The position numbers were made by a program, and so were the translations under genes. DNA of 7,416 nucleotides from Acidobacteriota bacterium (GTDB taxonomy: Bacteria > Acidobacteriota > Terriglobia > UBA7540), in contig PLWR01000116.1 in NCBI GenBank assembly GCA_003165615.1, positions 24,475 to 31,890 of the forward strand. The letters run 5' to 3'. Below are positions 1-6,828 of this stretch, piece after piece. Every line of letters begins with the position of its first letter. Position 1 is the first letter of the stretch. The notes under the pieces are model-generated. The model searched no databases. It was not told where the DNA came from and saw only the letters and a program-made list of their open reading frames with translations.

Positions 1-1
1 T

Positions 2-1174
2 GGCTTCACCATGGTGGGCAATCAGCACGCGGAAAACATGGCGATGCCGATTGCCGCTGCGGTGCAGGAGGTCTGCCGCTTGTCGCACGCGGAAGGAAAG
101 CGTGTGTTCATCAACCAGTTCTACCGCATTGAGGTGCTGCGCGACGTGGACGGTGTCGGCCATGAGAACGATTACCTGCCGGCGCTCGCCTACCTGACAC
201 CACTGCGCCCGGCCGCGGCCTGGAATTTTCGCAAGCCGTATCACGGCGACCTTCTGCAATTTGAATCCCAGCTCAAGCGACGCCTGCAGTTCGCGCTGTT
301 TCCCCACATGATCGCGCACGAGTTTTTGATTTCGCAACAGGAGGCCGACCCGCGCGCGGCGGATTTGCTGGAGATCTACGCCCCCTTGTTTTCCACCCTT
401 ATCGGCAAGGAACAGATGCTGCTGCCGCACTGCGTGGCGGTGACGGGGGCGAACGACATCAATCTGTTTCGGAACGCGGAGGGAAATTATGTGGCGCCGG
501 TCACGTCGCGGACCCGCTTCCTATCGCGGCGCGTGGCGGCGAGCGAATCGGCCACCATCAGCCTGCGGGTTCCGGATGGAGCTGCACTCAAGTGGGCGCA
601 CGTTTATTCGGCGGATGGACTACCTTATCGCGGAATTTTGAAGTTCACTAGCGACGAGGTAAAAGTTGAAGTGGCACAACAAGGGACGGCCTCGATGGTT
701 GTGATGGGCAAGGGACCCGAGCCTCCCTTGAATGGTAGAGATGCCGCCCGGCTTGCTCACCTCCGCGACCAGCTCTTCGGCCCACCTGCTCCGGCGTCTC
801 CCGCCATGGCGGGGCAACCGGCAGGCATGGACGTGCGTCAGGCTTTCATCAAAATCGAGGGAACACAAGTCGGCCAGTGGGGTTCGGTGGGCGTTCTGGT
901 GGATGGCAAGCGGGTGGGAGAAGTCTCCAGCGCCTTCGGAACATTTGCCCTCGACAATCCGCTTCGAGCCAGCCCTCCCACCGTGACGCTGACTCTGCCC
1001 GATGAAGGAATCTGGTTCATCCCCCAACACGTTGAGCTCGTGGCGCTGGCTGCCGATGGGAAGAGTTACCGTATTGCGCAGTGGACGCCCGGCGACGACG
1101 CTCGCGCCGGGGAATTTACCGGGGATCTCGAGTTGCACCTGAAATGGTGCATGGCCGAGGCGTTGAAACCTTGA
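2..1174 (+). CDS. C-terminal part of a glycoside-hydrolase-like protein, family unassigned (5' end outside window)
   Basis: The frame is open to the left edge, so this is the 3' part of a larger gene; the ATG at 11 is probably internal. About 390 residues are visible. The first 150 or so mix helix- and strand-like stretches with many aromatic and charged residues (INQFYRIEVL, NDYLPALAYL, WNFRKPYHGD), which would suit the end of a barrel-type catalytic domain. Next come LLPHCVAVTGANDINLF and YVAPVTSRTRF, then a strand-rich segment resembling the C-terminal beta domains common in glycoside hydrolases. A Pro/Ala-rich linker near residues 255-270 leads to a final beta-rich region of about 110 residues, possibly a carbohydrate-binding-like sandwich. 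Its neighbours are rhamnose genes, so a role in releasing or handling rhamnose-containing sugars is possible, but I recognise no family or catalytic motif. The stop is TGA at 1172-1174. Coding status is secure; the function is not. Confidence 0.75.
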   Translation, partial: GFTMVGNQHAENMAMPIAAAVQEVCRLSHAEGKRVFINQFYRIEVLRDVDGVGHENDYLPALAYLTPLRPAAAWNFRKPYHGDLLQFESQLKRRLQFALFPHMIAHEFLISQQEADPRAADLLEIYAPLFSTLIGKEQMLLPHCVAVTGANDINLFRNAEGNYVAPVTSRTRFLSRRVAASESATISLRVPDGAALKWAHVYSADGLPYRGILKFTSDEVKVEVAQQGTASMVVMGKGPEPPLNGRDAARLAHLRDQLFGPPAPASPAMAGQPAGMDVRQAFIKIEGTQVGQWGSVGVLVDGKRVGEVSSAFGTFALDNPLRASPPTVTLTLPDEGIWFIPQHVELVALAADGKSYRIAQWTPGDDARAGEFTGDLELHLKWCMAEALKP

Positions 1175-1176
1175 TT

Positions 1177-1236
1177 CGGCTTGCCGTACCCTCTGCGTTT
1201 CTATCGCGCGACGAACCAAGAGGGTGCGGCAAGCCG
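1177..1236. repeat. Long stem-loop (18-bp arms) just after the first gene
   Basis: The arms 1177-1194 and 1219-1236 are reverse complements over 18 positions, with one G-U wobble and a 24-base loop. The stem begins two bases after the stop codon of the upstream gene. No T tract follows the right arm, so it is not a canonical intrinsic terminator. It could still end transcription, protect the 3' end of the upstream mRNA, or be a remnant of a palindromic intergenic repeat. Confidence 0.7.
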
Positions 1237-1280
1237 TACCCCTACAACCAGGCAGTGCCGTACCTTGACGTTGCCCGTCG

Positions 1281-1310
1281 TTGCGCCTTCGGCCACCCTC
1301 CAACTATAAT
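1281..1310 (+). promoter_or_regulatory. Candidate sigma70-type promoter of the aldolase gene
   Basis: A perfect TATAAT lies at 1305-1310. It is preceded by TTGCGC at 1281-1286 with an 18-base spacer. Transcription would begin near 1317 and leave a leader of only about 16 bases before the ATG at 1333. The -10 match is strong and the -35 match is fair. The aldolase gene thus appears to have its own promoter, separate from the upstream gene. Confidence 0.55.
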
Positions 1311-1332
1311 TAAATTCGAGGGCAAAACCAAA

Positions 1333-2625
1333 ATGAGCACATTTACTCCATACATGCATCCCAAAGACGAACTCCTTGCGACCATGGGGCGCATTTATCA
1401 ATACCGCATGACCACAACCTCCGGCGGCAACCTCTCGATTCGCGAAGAAAACGGCGACATCTGGATCACCCCGACGCGCGTCGACAAGGGCACGCTGCGG
1501 CGAGAAGATATGGTTTGGGTCGGTAAGAACGGAAAGGTGGAAGGCCTGCACCCCCCATCTTCGGAACTCCCCCTGCATCAGGCGATTTATCGCGCCCGGC
1601 CGGACCTGCGGGGAATCGTGCATGCCCACCCCGTCGCGCTGGTGGCGTTCAGCGCGATTCACGAAGTGCCCAACACGCACCTGTTTCCCAAAGCCCAGTC
1701 TGTGTGCGGGGAGGTGCTGTTTGCCCCCTACGAACTGCCCAGCAGCGAGGAGCTGGGGACCACCGTGGCGGGGAAGTTCAGACAGGGAAGCGATTGCTCA
1801 ATTCTGGAGAACCATGGAGTAGTGACGGGCGGCATTAACCTTGGGGATGCGTTTCAAAAATTTGAGACCCTCGAATTTGTGGGCCGGATCATCATCAAGG
1901 GGCGGCAACTCGGCGAAGTGCGGTTTCTGACGCCGCCGGAAATCGAGCTTGCCGACCAGCGCCCCACGATGCTGCTGGAATTTCAGCGCGAGGCTCCCTC
2001 CAGTCAGGAAAAGGAGCTGCGCCGGAGGCTTTGCGAGTTCGTGCACCGGGCTTACCGCCAGCGGCTGTTTATCAGCACGCAAGGCAGTTTTTCCGTTCGC
2101 CTGGATGAGTCATCGTTCCTCATCACTCCCTATCAGGTTGACCGCGGCACGCTCGATCCGGAAGATATTGTCCTGATCAAGAACGGCAGATGCGAGGCGG
2201 GGAAAACGCCCAGCCGCGCCACCGGCGACCATGACACCATCTATCGCCATCATCCCAAAATCAACGCCCTCATCAATGCGTCCCCGATCAATGCGACGGC
2301 CTTCAGCGTGACCAACGCGCCGCTCGATTCGCGGACGATCCCGGAAAGTTACTGCCTCCTCCGCCAAATCCAGCGCGTAGAATATGGATTGCAATACCAG
2401 GATCACGAAGCGCTGGCCAAACGATGCTCGGTCAATCAGCCTGCCCTGATTCTGGAAAACGACGGCGTGCTGGTCTGTGGTGGAGACATCCTGGAAGCGT
2501 ATGACCGGCTCGAAGTTCTTGAGTCCACCGCGGAAGCGCTGGTCGATTCCCGTTCGATTGGCGAGCTGGCGCCCATGTCGGAGAAAGCGCTCCGAGGGCT
2601 GGAAGTTACCTTTCTGCAAATGTGA
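1333..2625 (+). CDS. Tandem-domain class II aldolase/adducin family protein, probable L-rhamnulose-1-phosphate aldolase
   Basis: The product has 430 residues and two class II (zinc) aldolase domains in tandem, about twice the length of FucA- or RhaD-type enzymes. Domain 1 (about 10-205) has the family hallmarks: the phosphate-loop-like S30-G-G-N33, catalytic-type Glu78 in PSSE, and metal-ligand histidines H97 and H99 (HAHP) and H161 (ENHG). Domain 2 (about 225-425) aligns with it (STQGSFS, ITPYQVDRGTL, ILENDG), but the four key positions are A296, N315, S317 and D377, so it should not bind metal or catalyse. The ATG at 1333 is chosen because the frame upstream of it overlaps the previous gene and reads through the hairpin and promoter. 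GAGG at 1318-1321 lies 11 bases upstream as a possible ribosome binding site. Beside rhaI and rhaB and with no rhaD in view, the likely reaction is cleavage of rhamnulose 1-phosphate to dihydroxyacetone phosphate and L-lactaldehyde in the cytoplasm. Another sugar-phosphate substrate is possible. Confidence 0.85.
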   Translation: MSTFTPYMHPKDELLATMGRIYQYRMTTTSGGNLSIREENGDIWITPTRVDKGTLRREDMVWVGKNGKVEGLHPPSSELPLHQAIYRARPDLRGIVHAHPVALVAFSAIHEVPNTHLFPKAQSVCGEVLFAPYELPSSEELGTTVAGKFRQGSDCSILENHGVVTGGINLGDAFQKFETLEFVGRIIIKGRQLGEVRFLTPPEIELADQRPTMLLEFQREAPSSQEKELRRRLCEFVHRAYRQRLFISTQGSFSVRLDESSFLITPYQVDRGTLDPEDIVLIKNGRCEAGKTPSRATGDHDTIYRHHPKINALINASPINATAFSVTNAPLDSRTIPESYCLLRQIQRVEYGLQYQDHEALAKRCSVNQPALILENDGVLVCGGDILEAYDRLEVLESTAEALVDSRSIGELAPMSEKALRGLEVTFLQM

Positions 2626-2637
2626 GCCGGACGGGTA

Positions 2638-2795
2638 CCTTGAAAAAAAGGTTCACGACAGAGGCACAGAGCCCACAGAGAAAAGCAATTCTGCTTGCGC
2701 CGGTAGGGGCACAATTGCTTAGTTTGTTGACCTACAGTTCTTATCCGCGTCTCTTCTCCGTGACTTCTGTGCCTCTGTGTTGAAGTTCTTTTTGA
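2638..2795. repeat. Intergenic inverted-repeat element, copy A (MITE-like), between convergent genes
   Basis: The ends 2652-2670 and 2766-2784 are reverse complements at 17 of 19 positions, including a perfect 13-bp core ACAGAGGCACAGA. Pairing continues inward (CACAGAGAAAAG against CACGGAGAAGAG) and outward into A/T-rich tracts. The loop carries TTGCGCCGGTAG at 2695-2706 and TTTGTTGACC at 2723-2732, both also present in copy B with the same 28-base offset. The A-run at 2643-2649 and T-run near 2789-2793 flank the stem on both sides. The element could therefore also act as a bidirectional terminator for the convergent aldolase gene and rhaB. It fills the gene-free stretch 2626-2821. Confidence 0.75.
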
Positions 2796-2821
2796 GTTAC
2801 GGTGGCCGCCACCTTGCACTT

Positions 2822-4333
2822 CTACGCCTCTCTTGGGGAATGATTCACTACTTCGCGATAGCGCTCCCGTTGCCGCAACCAGGCTTGGCAATACCGGGGC
2901 TGGTAGATTGTGCAGGGGAATGATGCGCCGATGGCGCGGCGTGCCTCCGCCAGCGAACTAAAAACCCCGTCCGCAATCGCCTGCACCAAACCATTACCCA
3001 GCGCCGTGGCCTCCACGGGCCCGACATAAACCGGAATACCGCAGGCGTCGGCCGTCCACGCGCTGAGGGTGGTGTTGAGGGATCCTCCGCCCACGATATG
3101 GACGCGGGCGAACCGCACTCCCAACAAATCCTGCAACGTTTCCAAGACGTCAACATAAGCGAAGGCCAGGCTTTCCATGATGCAGCGCGCGTACTCGCCG
3201 GGCGTCTCCGCGGGCGACTGGCGGCGCGCACGGCAGAATTCGTCGATGGCTTTCATCATGCTCGGGGGGTTATGGAAGCCAATGAAGTTTGGGTTGATGA
3301 ACCGCGCGAAGGCGGGGGCGGCGTTGGCGGAATCCACCAGGGCGGGAAAATCAACGGACATACCCTGGACATTCAAATCGTGTTGAAGCCGTTGCAGCAG
3401 CCAGAGCCCGTTGACGTTCTTGAGCAGACGAATGGCGCCGTTCACGCCCCCTTCATTGGTAACGTTGGCACGCAGCGCTGCCGGAGTCACCAGCGGTTGG
3501 GCGATTTCCGTGCCCACCAGCGACCACGTTCCGGAACTGATGTATGCCCAGGGCTGACCGTCGTCCATCGCGGGAACGGCGGCCACGGCGCTGGCGGTGT
3601 CATGGCACGCACACGTGCGCACGCTGAGGCGCGGCATATCAAGGTCAATAGCGTGCTCTGCCCGCAGCGTGCCGATGGAGGCGCCGGGTTCAACAATATT
3701 CGGCATGAGATGCCGGGGCAGGCCGAGGCGTGAGAAAACTTCGGGATGCCAATCGCGGGTGCGGGCATCGAGCAGATGGCTGGTGGAGGCAATCGTATAT
3801 TCCGCGGCGATATCGCCACACAGAATGTAACGCAGCAGGTCAGGCAGGAAGAGCAGATGCTCGGCGGGCTCGAACATCCAGGCATGCGTTTGCTGCATGC
3901 TCACCAGTTGATAGATGGCGTTCACGCGCATGAATTGAATGCCCGTGCAGGCATACAATTCCTCATCCGGAATCACCGCGCGCACACGGTCCATCACCTC
4001 GTCGGTAGAGAAATCACGATTGGATAAGGGAAGGCCCACCAGAGCTCCCGCGCGCGTTATCAGGCCAAAGTCAGTGCCCCAGGTGTCGATGGCGAATGAC
4101 TTGCATTGGGGAGCAAGCTCAAATCCCTTGCGCAGGCCGGCCTTGATTTCGTCCAGAATGCGGGGAAGGTCCCAGTAAAGGTGGCCATTGATGCGCGTGG
4201 ATTGATTGGGGAACCGATGGGCGGTTTCGATTTGCAGTTTGCGCCCATCAGTTTGCACAATCATGACGCGTCCGCTGGACGCGCCGAGATCGACGGCGTA
4301 GTACGTTTGCCAGGCTGGATCGGGATTGACCAC
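2822..4333 (-). CDS. rhaB: L-rhamnulokinase (FGGY carbohydrate kinase family)
   Basis: The enzyme phosphorylates L-rhamnulose with ATP to L-rhamnulose 1-phosphate, the second catabolic step, in the cytoplasm. The product has 503 residues, close to the roughly 490 of E. coli RhaB. The N-terminal FGGY domain has AVDLGASSGRV (13-23), HRFPN (39-43) and DTWGTDFG (83-90), then YTIASTSHLLDARTRDW (179-195). The likely catalytic base is D245 in CHDTASAV. The C-terminal domain shows SSGTWSLVG (266-274), NEGGVNG (293-299), GGGSLN (415-420) and GPVEATALGN. The start is GTG at 4333: a GGAGG motif lies at 4343-4339 with a 5-base spacer, and the next in-frame ATG falls after the N-terminal nucleotide-binding motif. 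The stop is TAG at 2824-2822. The gene starts 23 bases after the rhaI stop and is evidently co-transcribed with it. It is intact, with all key motifs present. Confidence 0.95.
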   Translation of the reverse strand: MVNPDPAWQTYYAVDLGASSGRVMIVQTDGRKLQIETAHRFPNQSTRINGHLYWDLPRILDEIKAGLRKGFELAPQCKSFAIDTWGTDFGLITRAGALVGLPLSNRDFSTDEVMDRVRAVIPDEELYACTGIQFMRVNAIYQLVSMQQTHAWMFEPAEHLLFLPDLLRYILCGDIAAEYTIASTSHLLDARTRDWHPEVFSRLGLPRHLMPNIVEPGASIGTLRAEHAIDLDMPRLSVRTCACHDTASAVAAVPAMDDGQPWAYISSGTWSLVGTEIAQPLVTPAALRANVTNEGGVNGAIRLLKNVNGLWLLQRLQHDLNVQGMSVDFPALVDSANAAPAFARFINPNFIGFHNPPSMMKAIDEFCRARRQSPAETPGEYARCIMESLAFAYVDVLETLQDLLGVRFARVHIVGGGSLNTTLSAWTADACGIPVYVGPVEATALGNGLVQAIADGVFSSLAEARRAIGASFPCTIYQPRYCQAWLRQRERYREVVNHSPREA

Positions 4334-4338
4334 TCGAG

Positions 4339-4343
4339 CCTCC
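4339..4343 (-). promoter_or_regulatory. Ribosome binding site that fixes the GTG start of rhaB
   Basis: GGAGG on the minus strand lies five bases before the GTG at 4333-4331, inside the short rhaI-rhaB gap. It supports the GTG start. Confidence 0.75.
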
Positions 4344-4356
4344 GTGAGGATTCGCG

Positions 4357-5592
4357 CTACCGGCTCGCCGACTGGCTGCGTTGTTGGCTGCTCCTGGCTC
4401 GATATTCCTTGATGGGGTCCACCGGGTAGCCCCTCTCCAGGTGGCTGGTTTGAAGGATGGCGTTCGCGGGCGTATCAAAGAACGCGTTCTTGAGGATTTG
4501 ATCTCCCCACTCCGCATCGACTTTTTTCTGGGCGTCCTTCAGCGCTTGCCGGTCGACGGAAAGCGCCAGCACATACGCCCGCTGGATGTTATCAACCGCC
4601 TCGATCATCTCTTCCAGCGGATCCTTCAGGCAGTGGCTTTCATCAATCATAAAGGCCACATCGTCGATGCTTTGCAGTCCGGCGAGATCGGCCTCAATCA
4701 GCACATTGAAAATTCGGAAGAGCTGGAACGGGTCCACGGAGCCGGTGGCCAGGTCGTCGTCCGCGTATTTCTTGTCGTTGAAATGGAATCCTCCGAGTTT
4801 GCCGAGGCTTTGCAGGTTCGCCACCACCTGCTCAATGTTGGTGCCGAGCGGATGGTGTCCGAGGTCCACCAGCACCTTGGCGCGGTCCCCGAGTTTTTGC
4901 GCGAGGGCGTACGCCCGGCCCCAATCGGCGATGGCCGTGGCATAAAAGCCTGGTTCAAAAAACTTGTACTCGATGAAGATCTGCTGGCCATCGCCGAGAG
5001 CATTGTAAAGCGCACGCAGCGATTCCTCCAGCAAGCGTGACTGCTCAAACAGCGAGAGCTGCCCCGGCGAGTTGGTGCCATCGTGCAGCCACAGGCTGAA
5101 ATGTTTCGAATCCAGCTTCCGCATCATCTCCACACAGTCCAGGTGGTGTTGAAGAGCGGCGCGGCGCACTTCGGGCAGGGGGTTGGTGAGACTCCCCCAT
5201 CGCAACCGGTAATCGAGCGGAGCTTGACGTGGATTGAAACTGTCGGAATTGATCGCGCCAGCGTTCAGTCCTTGCTCGCTTAACAACTGGCGGATCAGAT
5301 CGCAGTCATAACCGTCGCGGGGAATAGCCAAAGCAACGCTAGGGGTGGAACCGGTCAACTTATGGCAAAGGCCCGCCGCGGCCAGCCGATCCTGTACGGT
5401 CACCGGCTCCGTGCCGTCAGTGTAAACCGCAAAGCGCGTTCCCGCCCGGGCGAAGCCCCAGGAAGGGACCTCCACCTTGAGCGCGGCCAGTTTGCTTTTC
5501 ACCTCTTTGATGTCGACGCCGCGGCTCTGCAAAATCTTCTCGGCAACACCGAGTTGCTGTTCGCGCAGTGTTTCCTGGATGTCCTCTAGCAT
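4357..5592 (-). CDS. rhaI: L-rhamnose isomerase (Pseudomonas/Bacillus-type, xylose-isomerase-like barrel)
   Basis: The enzyme interconverts L-rhamnose and L-rhamnulose, the entry step of the phosphorylating rhamnose pathway, in the cytoplasm with divalent metal. From the ATG at 5592 the product has 411 residues, slightly shorter than the Pseudomonas stutzeri enzyme. Conserved elements are INSDSFNPR (114-122), LTNPLPEVRR (135-144), LWLHDGTNSPGQ (167-178), IEYKFFEP (207-214), VDLGHHPLGTNIEQ (242-255), GFHFNDKKYADDDL (268-281) and FMIDESH (314-320). The expected metal ligands E208, D243, H246, H270, D278, D280 and D317 are all present, each offset 10 or 11 from the published P. stutzeri numbering as I recall it. 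The frame extends 19 codons further upstream, but the ATG at 5592 has a strong GAGGAGG six bases before it and starts with MLEDIQETL, so it is preferred. The stop is TAG at 4359-4357. The gene lies between rhaT and rhaB, with rhaB 23 bases downstream. This isomerase type differs from E. coli RhaA. Confidence 0.95.
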   Translation of the reverse strand: MLEDIQETLREQQLGVAEKILQSRGVDIKEVKSKLAALKVEVPSWGFARAGTRFAVYTDGTEPVTVQDRLAAAGLCHKLTGSTPSVALAIPRDGYDCDLIRQLLSEQGLNAGAINSDSFNPRQAPLDYRLRWGSLTNPLPEVRRAALQHHLDCVEMMRKLDSKHFSLWLHDGTNSPGQLSLFEQSRLLEESLRALYNALGDGQQIFIEYKFFEPGFYATAIADWGRAYALAQKLGDRAKVLVDLGHHPLGTNIEQVVANLQSLGKLGGFHFNDKKYADDDLATGSVDPFQLFRIFNVLIEADLAGLQSIDDVAFMIDESHCLKDPLEEMIEAVDNIQRAYVLALSVDRQALKDAQKKVDAEWGDQILKNAFFDTPANAILQTSHLERGYPVDPIKEYRARSSQQRSQSASR

Positions 5593-5598
5593 TGCAAT

Positions 5599-5605
5599 CC
5601 TCCTC
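5599..5605 (-). promoter_or_regulatory. Strong Shine-Dalgarno sequence of rhaI
   Basis: GAGGAGG on the minus strand, six bases before the ATG at 5592-5590, decides the start against the longer open frame to 5649. It is the best ribosome binding site in the window. Confidence 0.85.
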
Positions 5606-5679
5606 AAGATCAGTGACGAGTGAAGAGTGAAAAGCAGCTCCACTGTCATCTTTTAATACTGCAAATTCTCACTTCGATA

Positions 5680-5691
5680 TTGTGTTCACAA
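5680..5691. promoter_or_regulatory. Small palindrome upstream of rhaI, operator candidate
   Basis: TTGTGTTCACAA is an inverted repeat (TTGTG / CACAA with 2 central bases) in the 143-base gap between rhaT and rhaI, about 90 bases upstream of the rhaI start. It could bind a dimeric regulator. No clear -35/-10 pair was seen next to it, so the role is a guess. A tandem duplicate of GAGCCGCG lies beside it at 5696-5711. Confidence 0.3.
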
Positions 5692-5735
5692 CAACGAGCC
5701 GCGGAGCCGCGTTTATCATTCAAACAGTTCACGAA

Positions 5736-6760
5736 CTACGCCGCACTACCATGGGCAATCACGAAAATCGCGATCACCAGAACCGCGATTCCGGCAAAAG
5801 CATACGTGTAGGAGCGGCGGCCCGCGCCCGTCCACTCCCCGGTGAGGGCTCCCCAAACATTGCCGACGATGATGTTGGTGGCCACAAACAAGGGCCAGCC
5901 CACGGCGCCTCCCAGGCTCCCCAGTTCGGTGGCCCCCATCCCGTAGGCCGCAATGCCCCCGAACCACAGCAGGCCCATGAGCGCGGCCAGCAGCCAATAT
6001 CCGCCGGGCGCTCCCGAGGTTCGATAGACTCCCGAAGTCTTATTCTTGATTAAAAGATAGATGCAATAGGTGGCGTTGGCGCAAAATCCGGCCGTGAGGG
6101 CAATGGCCCAGATGGAATAGCTGGCCATGGAAAAGGCCGCGCCCGCCGCCAAGGTCCTATCCTGAAGACCCTTGCCGAAGACAAAACTAAAATTGAGCAT
6201 CGGTGAGAAGATTCCGGAGAGGATGCAGATGATGAAACCAAGCAAGAACCCTGTGCCCACGCCGGTTGTGGAACTCGCCTGTTTGTCCTTGTCGCGTTGG
6301 TGGCCAGCCAGAGCACAAAAAATGGTGCCCAGAATGACCAGCGCCAGGCCGGCCAGTAAGGCGTGTCCCTGAGGCGTCCACAACTGGCTGGGATCTTTTA
6401 CCAGGATGGGGATGATGGCCCCACAATAGCAATGATACCCAGGATAATGCCGAATCCCAAAGCAATACCGACCCTGGCAACTCCCAGCCCGAAGAATACC
6501 GAACCAATTCCCCATCCCAGGCCGAAGATGGCAATCCGAATCAGGATGGGCCACGGGGTCTCATGATAGACGCTGGCGAGGTGAGGAAGGGCCGCCCACG
6601 CCAGCCCCCAGGGGATTACCAGCATGCCGAAGACGGAATATATAAGCCAGGTATTTTCCCATCGCCATAAGGGCAATCGCTTCGCCGGCGCATAAAAGCT
6701 GCCGTTTAACAGTCCTCCGAGCAAAACCAGAAAAATGCCCCAACCGAAATGCGTGCCCAT
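5736..6760 (-). pseudogene. rhaT: L-rhamnose-proton symporter RhaT, interrupted by a single-base frameshift
   Basis: The protein is a multi-spanning inner-membrane carrier that imports L-rhamnose with a cation. Two overlapping minus-strand frames together encode one RhaT. The N-terminal part starts at the ATG at 6760 (MGTHFGWG, then FYAPAKRLPLWRWENTW, WGIGSVFFGLGVARVG and GIILGIIAIVG) and runs into a TAA at 6400-6398. The rest continues in another frame from about 6419 (AIIPILVKD) to the TAG at 5738-5736, with many hydrophobic segments and a C-terminal GRRSYTYAFAGIAVLVIAIFVIAHG. E. coli RhaT has the matching series FYAPFKKVKKWSWETMW, IGITLIVG then TPIINGNF, and NNAGRRPVTVL. Restoring one base in the CCCC run at 6419-6422 (GGGG on the coding strand) gives 341 residues, against 344 in E. 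coli. The flanking protein sequence is otherwise well preserved, so the lesion is recent or a sequencing error. A TTG start at 6793 is possible but less likely. The gene is first in the rhaT-rhaI-rhaB order. Confidence 0.85.
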
Positions 6761-6801
6761 GTGTCCCCCACTTTCAATTTCCTGCCGCACCAAGAACCAA
6801 T

Positions 6802-6822
6802 TTCTTCGAGTATTGCGAAGAA
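6802..6822. promoter_or_regulatory. 21-bp inverted repeat upstream of rhaT, operator candidate
   Basis: TTCTTCG and CGAAGAA are perfect 7-bp inverted arms separated by 7 bases. The site lies about 42 bases upstream of the rhaT ATG at 6760, where an operator for the rhamnose operon would be expected. It is just outside repeat copy B and has no counterpart next to copy A, so it is not simply part of that repeat. The regulator is not in the window. Confidence 0.4.
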
Positions 6823-6828
6823 AAGACT

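Noticed and set aside
1081..1332. Upstream extension of the aldolase frame to 1081
   Set aside because: It overlaps the preceding gene, runs through the hairpin and the promoter, and has no family similarity; the ATG at 1333 starts the recognisable domain.
2801..2813. GGTGGCCGCCACC after rhaB as a terminator hairpin
   Set aside because: The arms leave a one-base loop, which cannot form as a hairpin as drawn.
4381..5040. 219-codon open frame on the plus strand opposite rhaI
   Set aside because: It is a shadow of a clearly identified gene and has no recognisable domain; the same applies to the plus-strand frame 3098-3733 opposite rhaB and the minus-strand frames under the aldolase.
5593..5649. 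Nineteen extra N-terminal codons for rhaI
   Set aside because: The ATG at 5592 has a near-perfect GAGGAGG at ideal spacing and the extension has no conserved character.
6410..6425. Programmed -1 frameshift in rhaT
   Set aside because: The site GTGGGGCC is not a canonical slippery heptamer and symporters of this family are not known to use frameshifting; a deletion or sequencing error is simpler.
6761..6793. TTG start giving rhaT eleven more residues
   Set aside because: The extension is polar and unlike the RhaT N-terminus; the ATG at 6760 gives the usual short lead into the first membrane segment.
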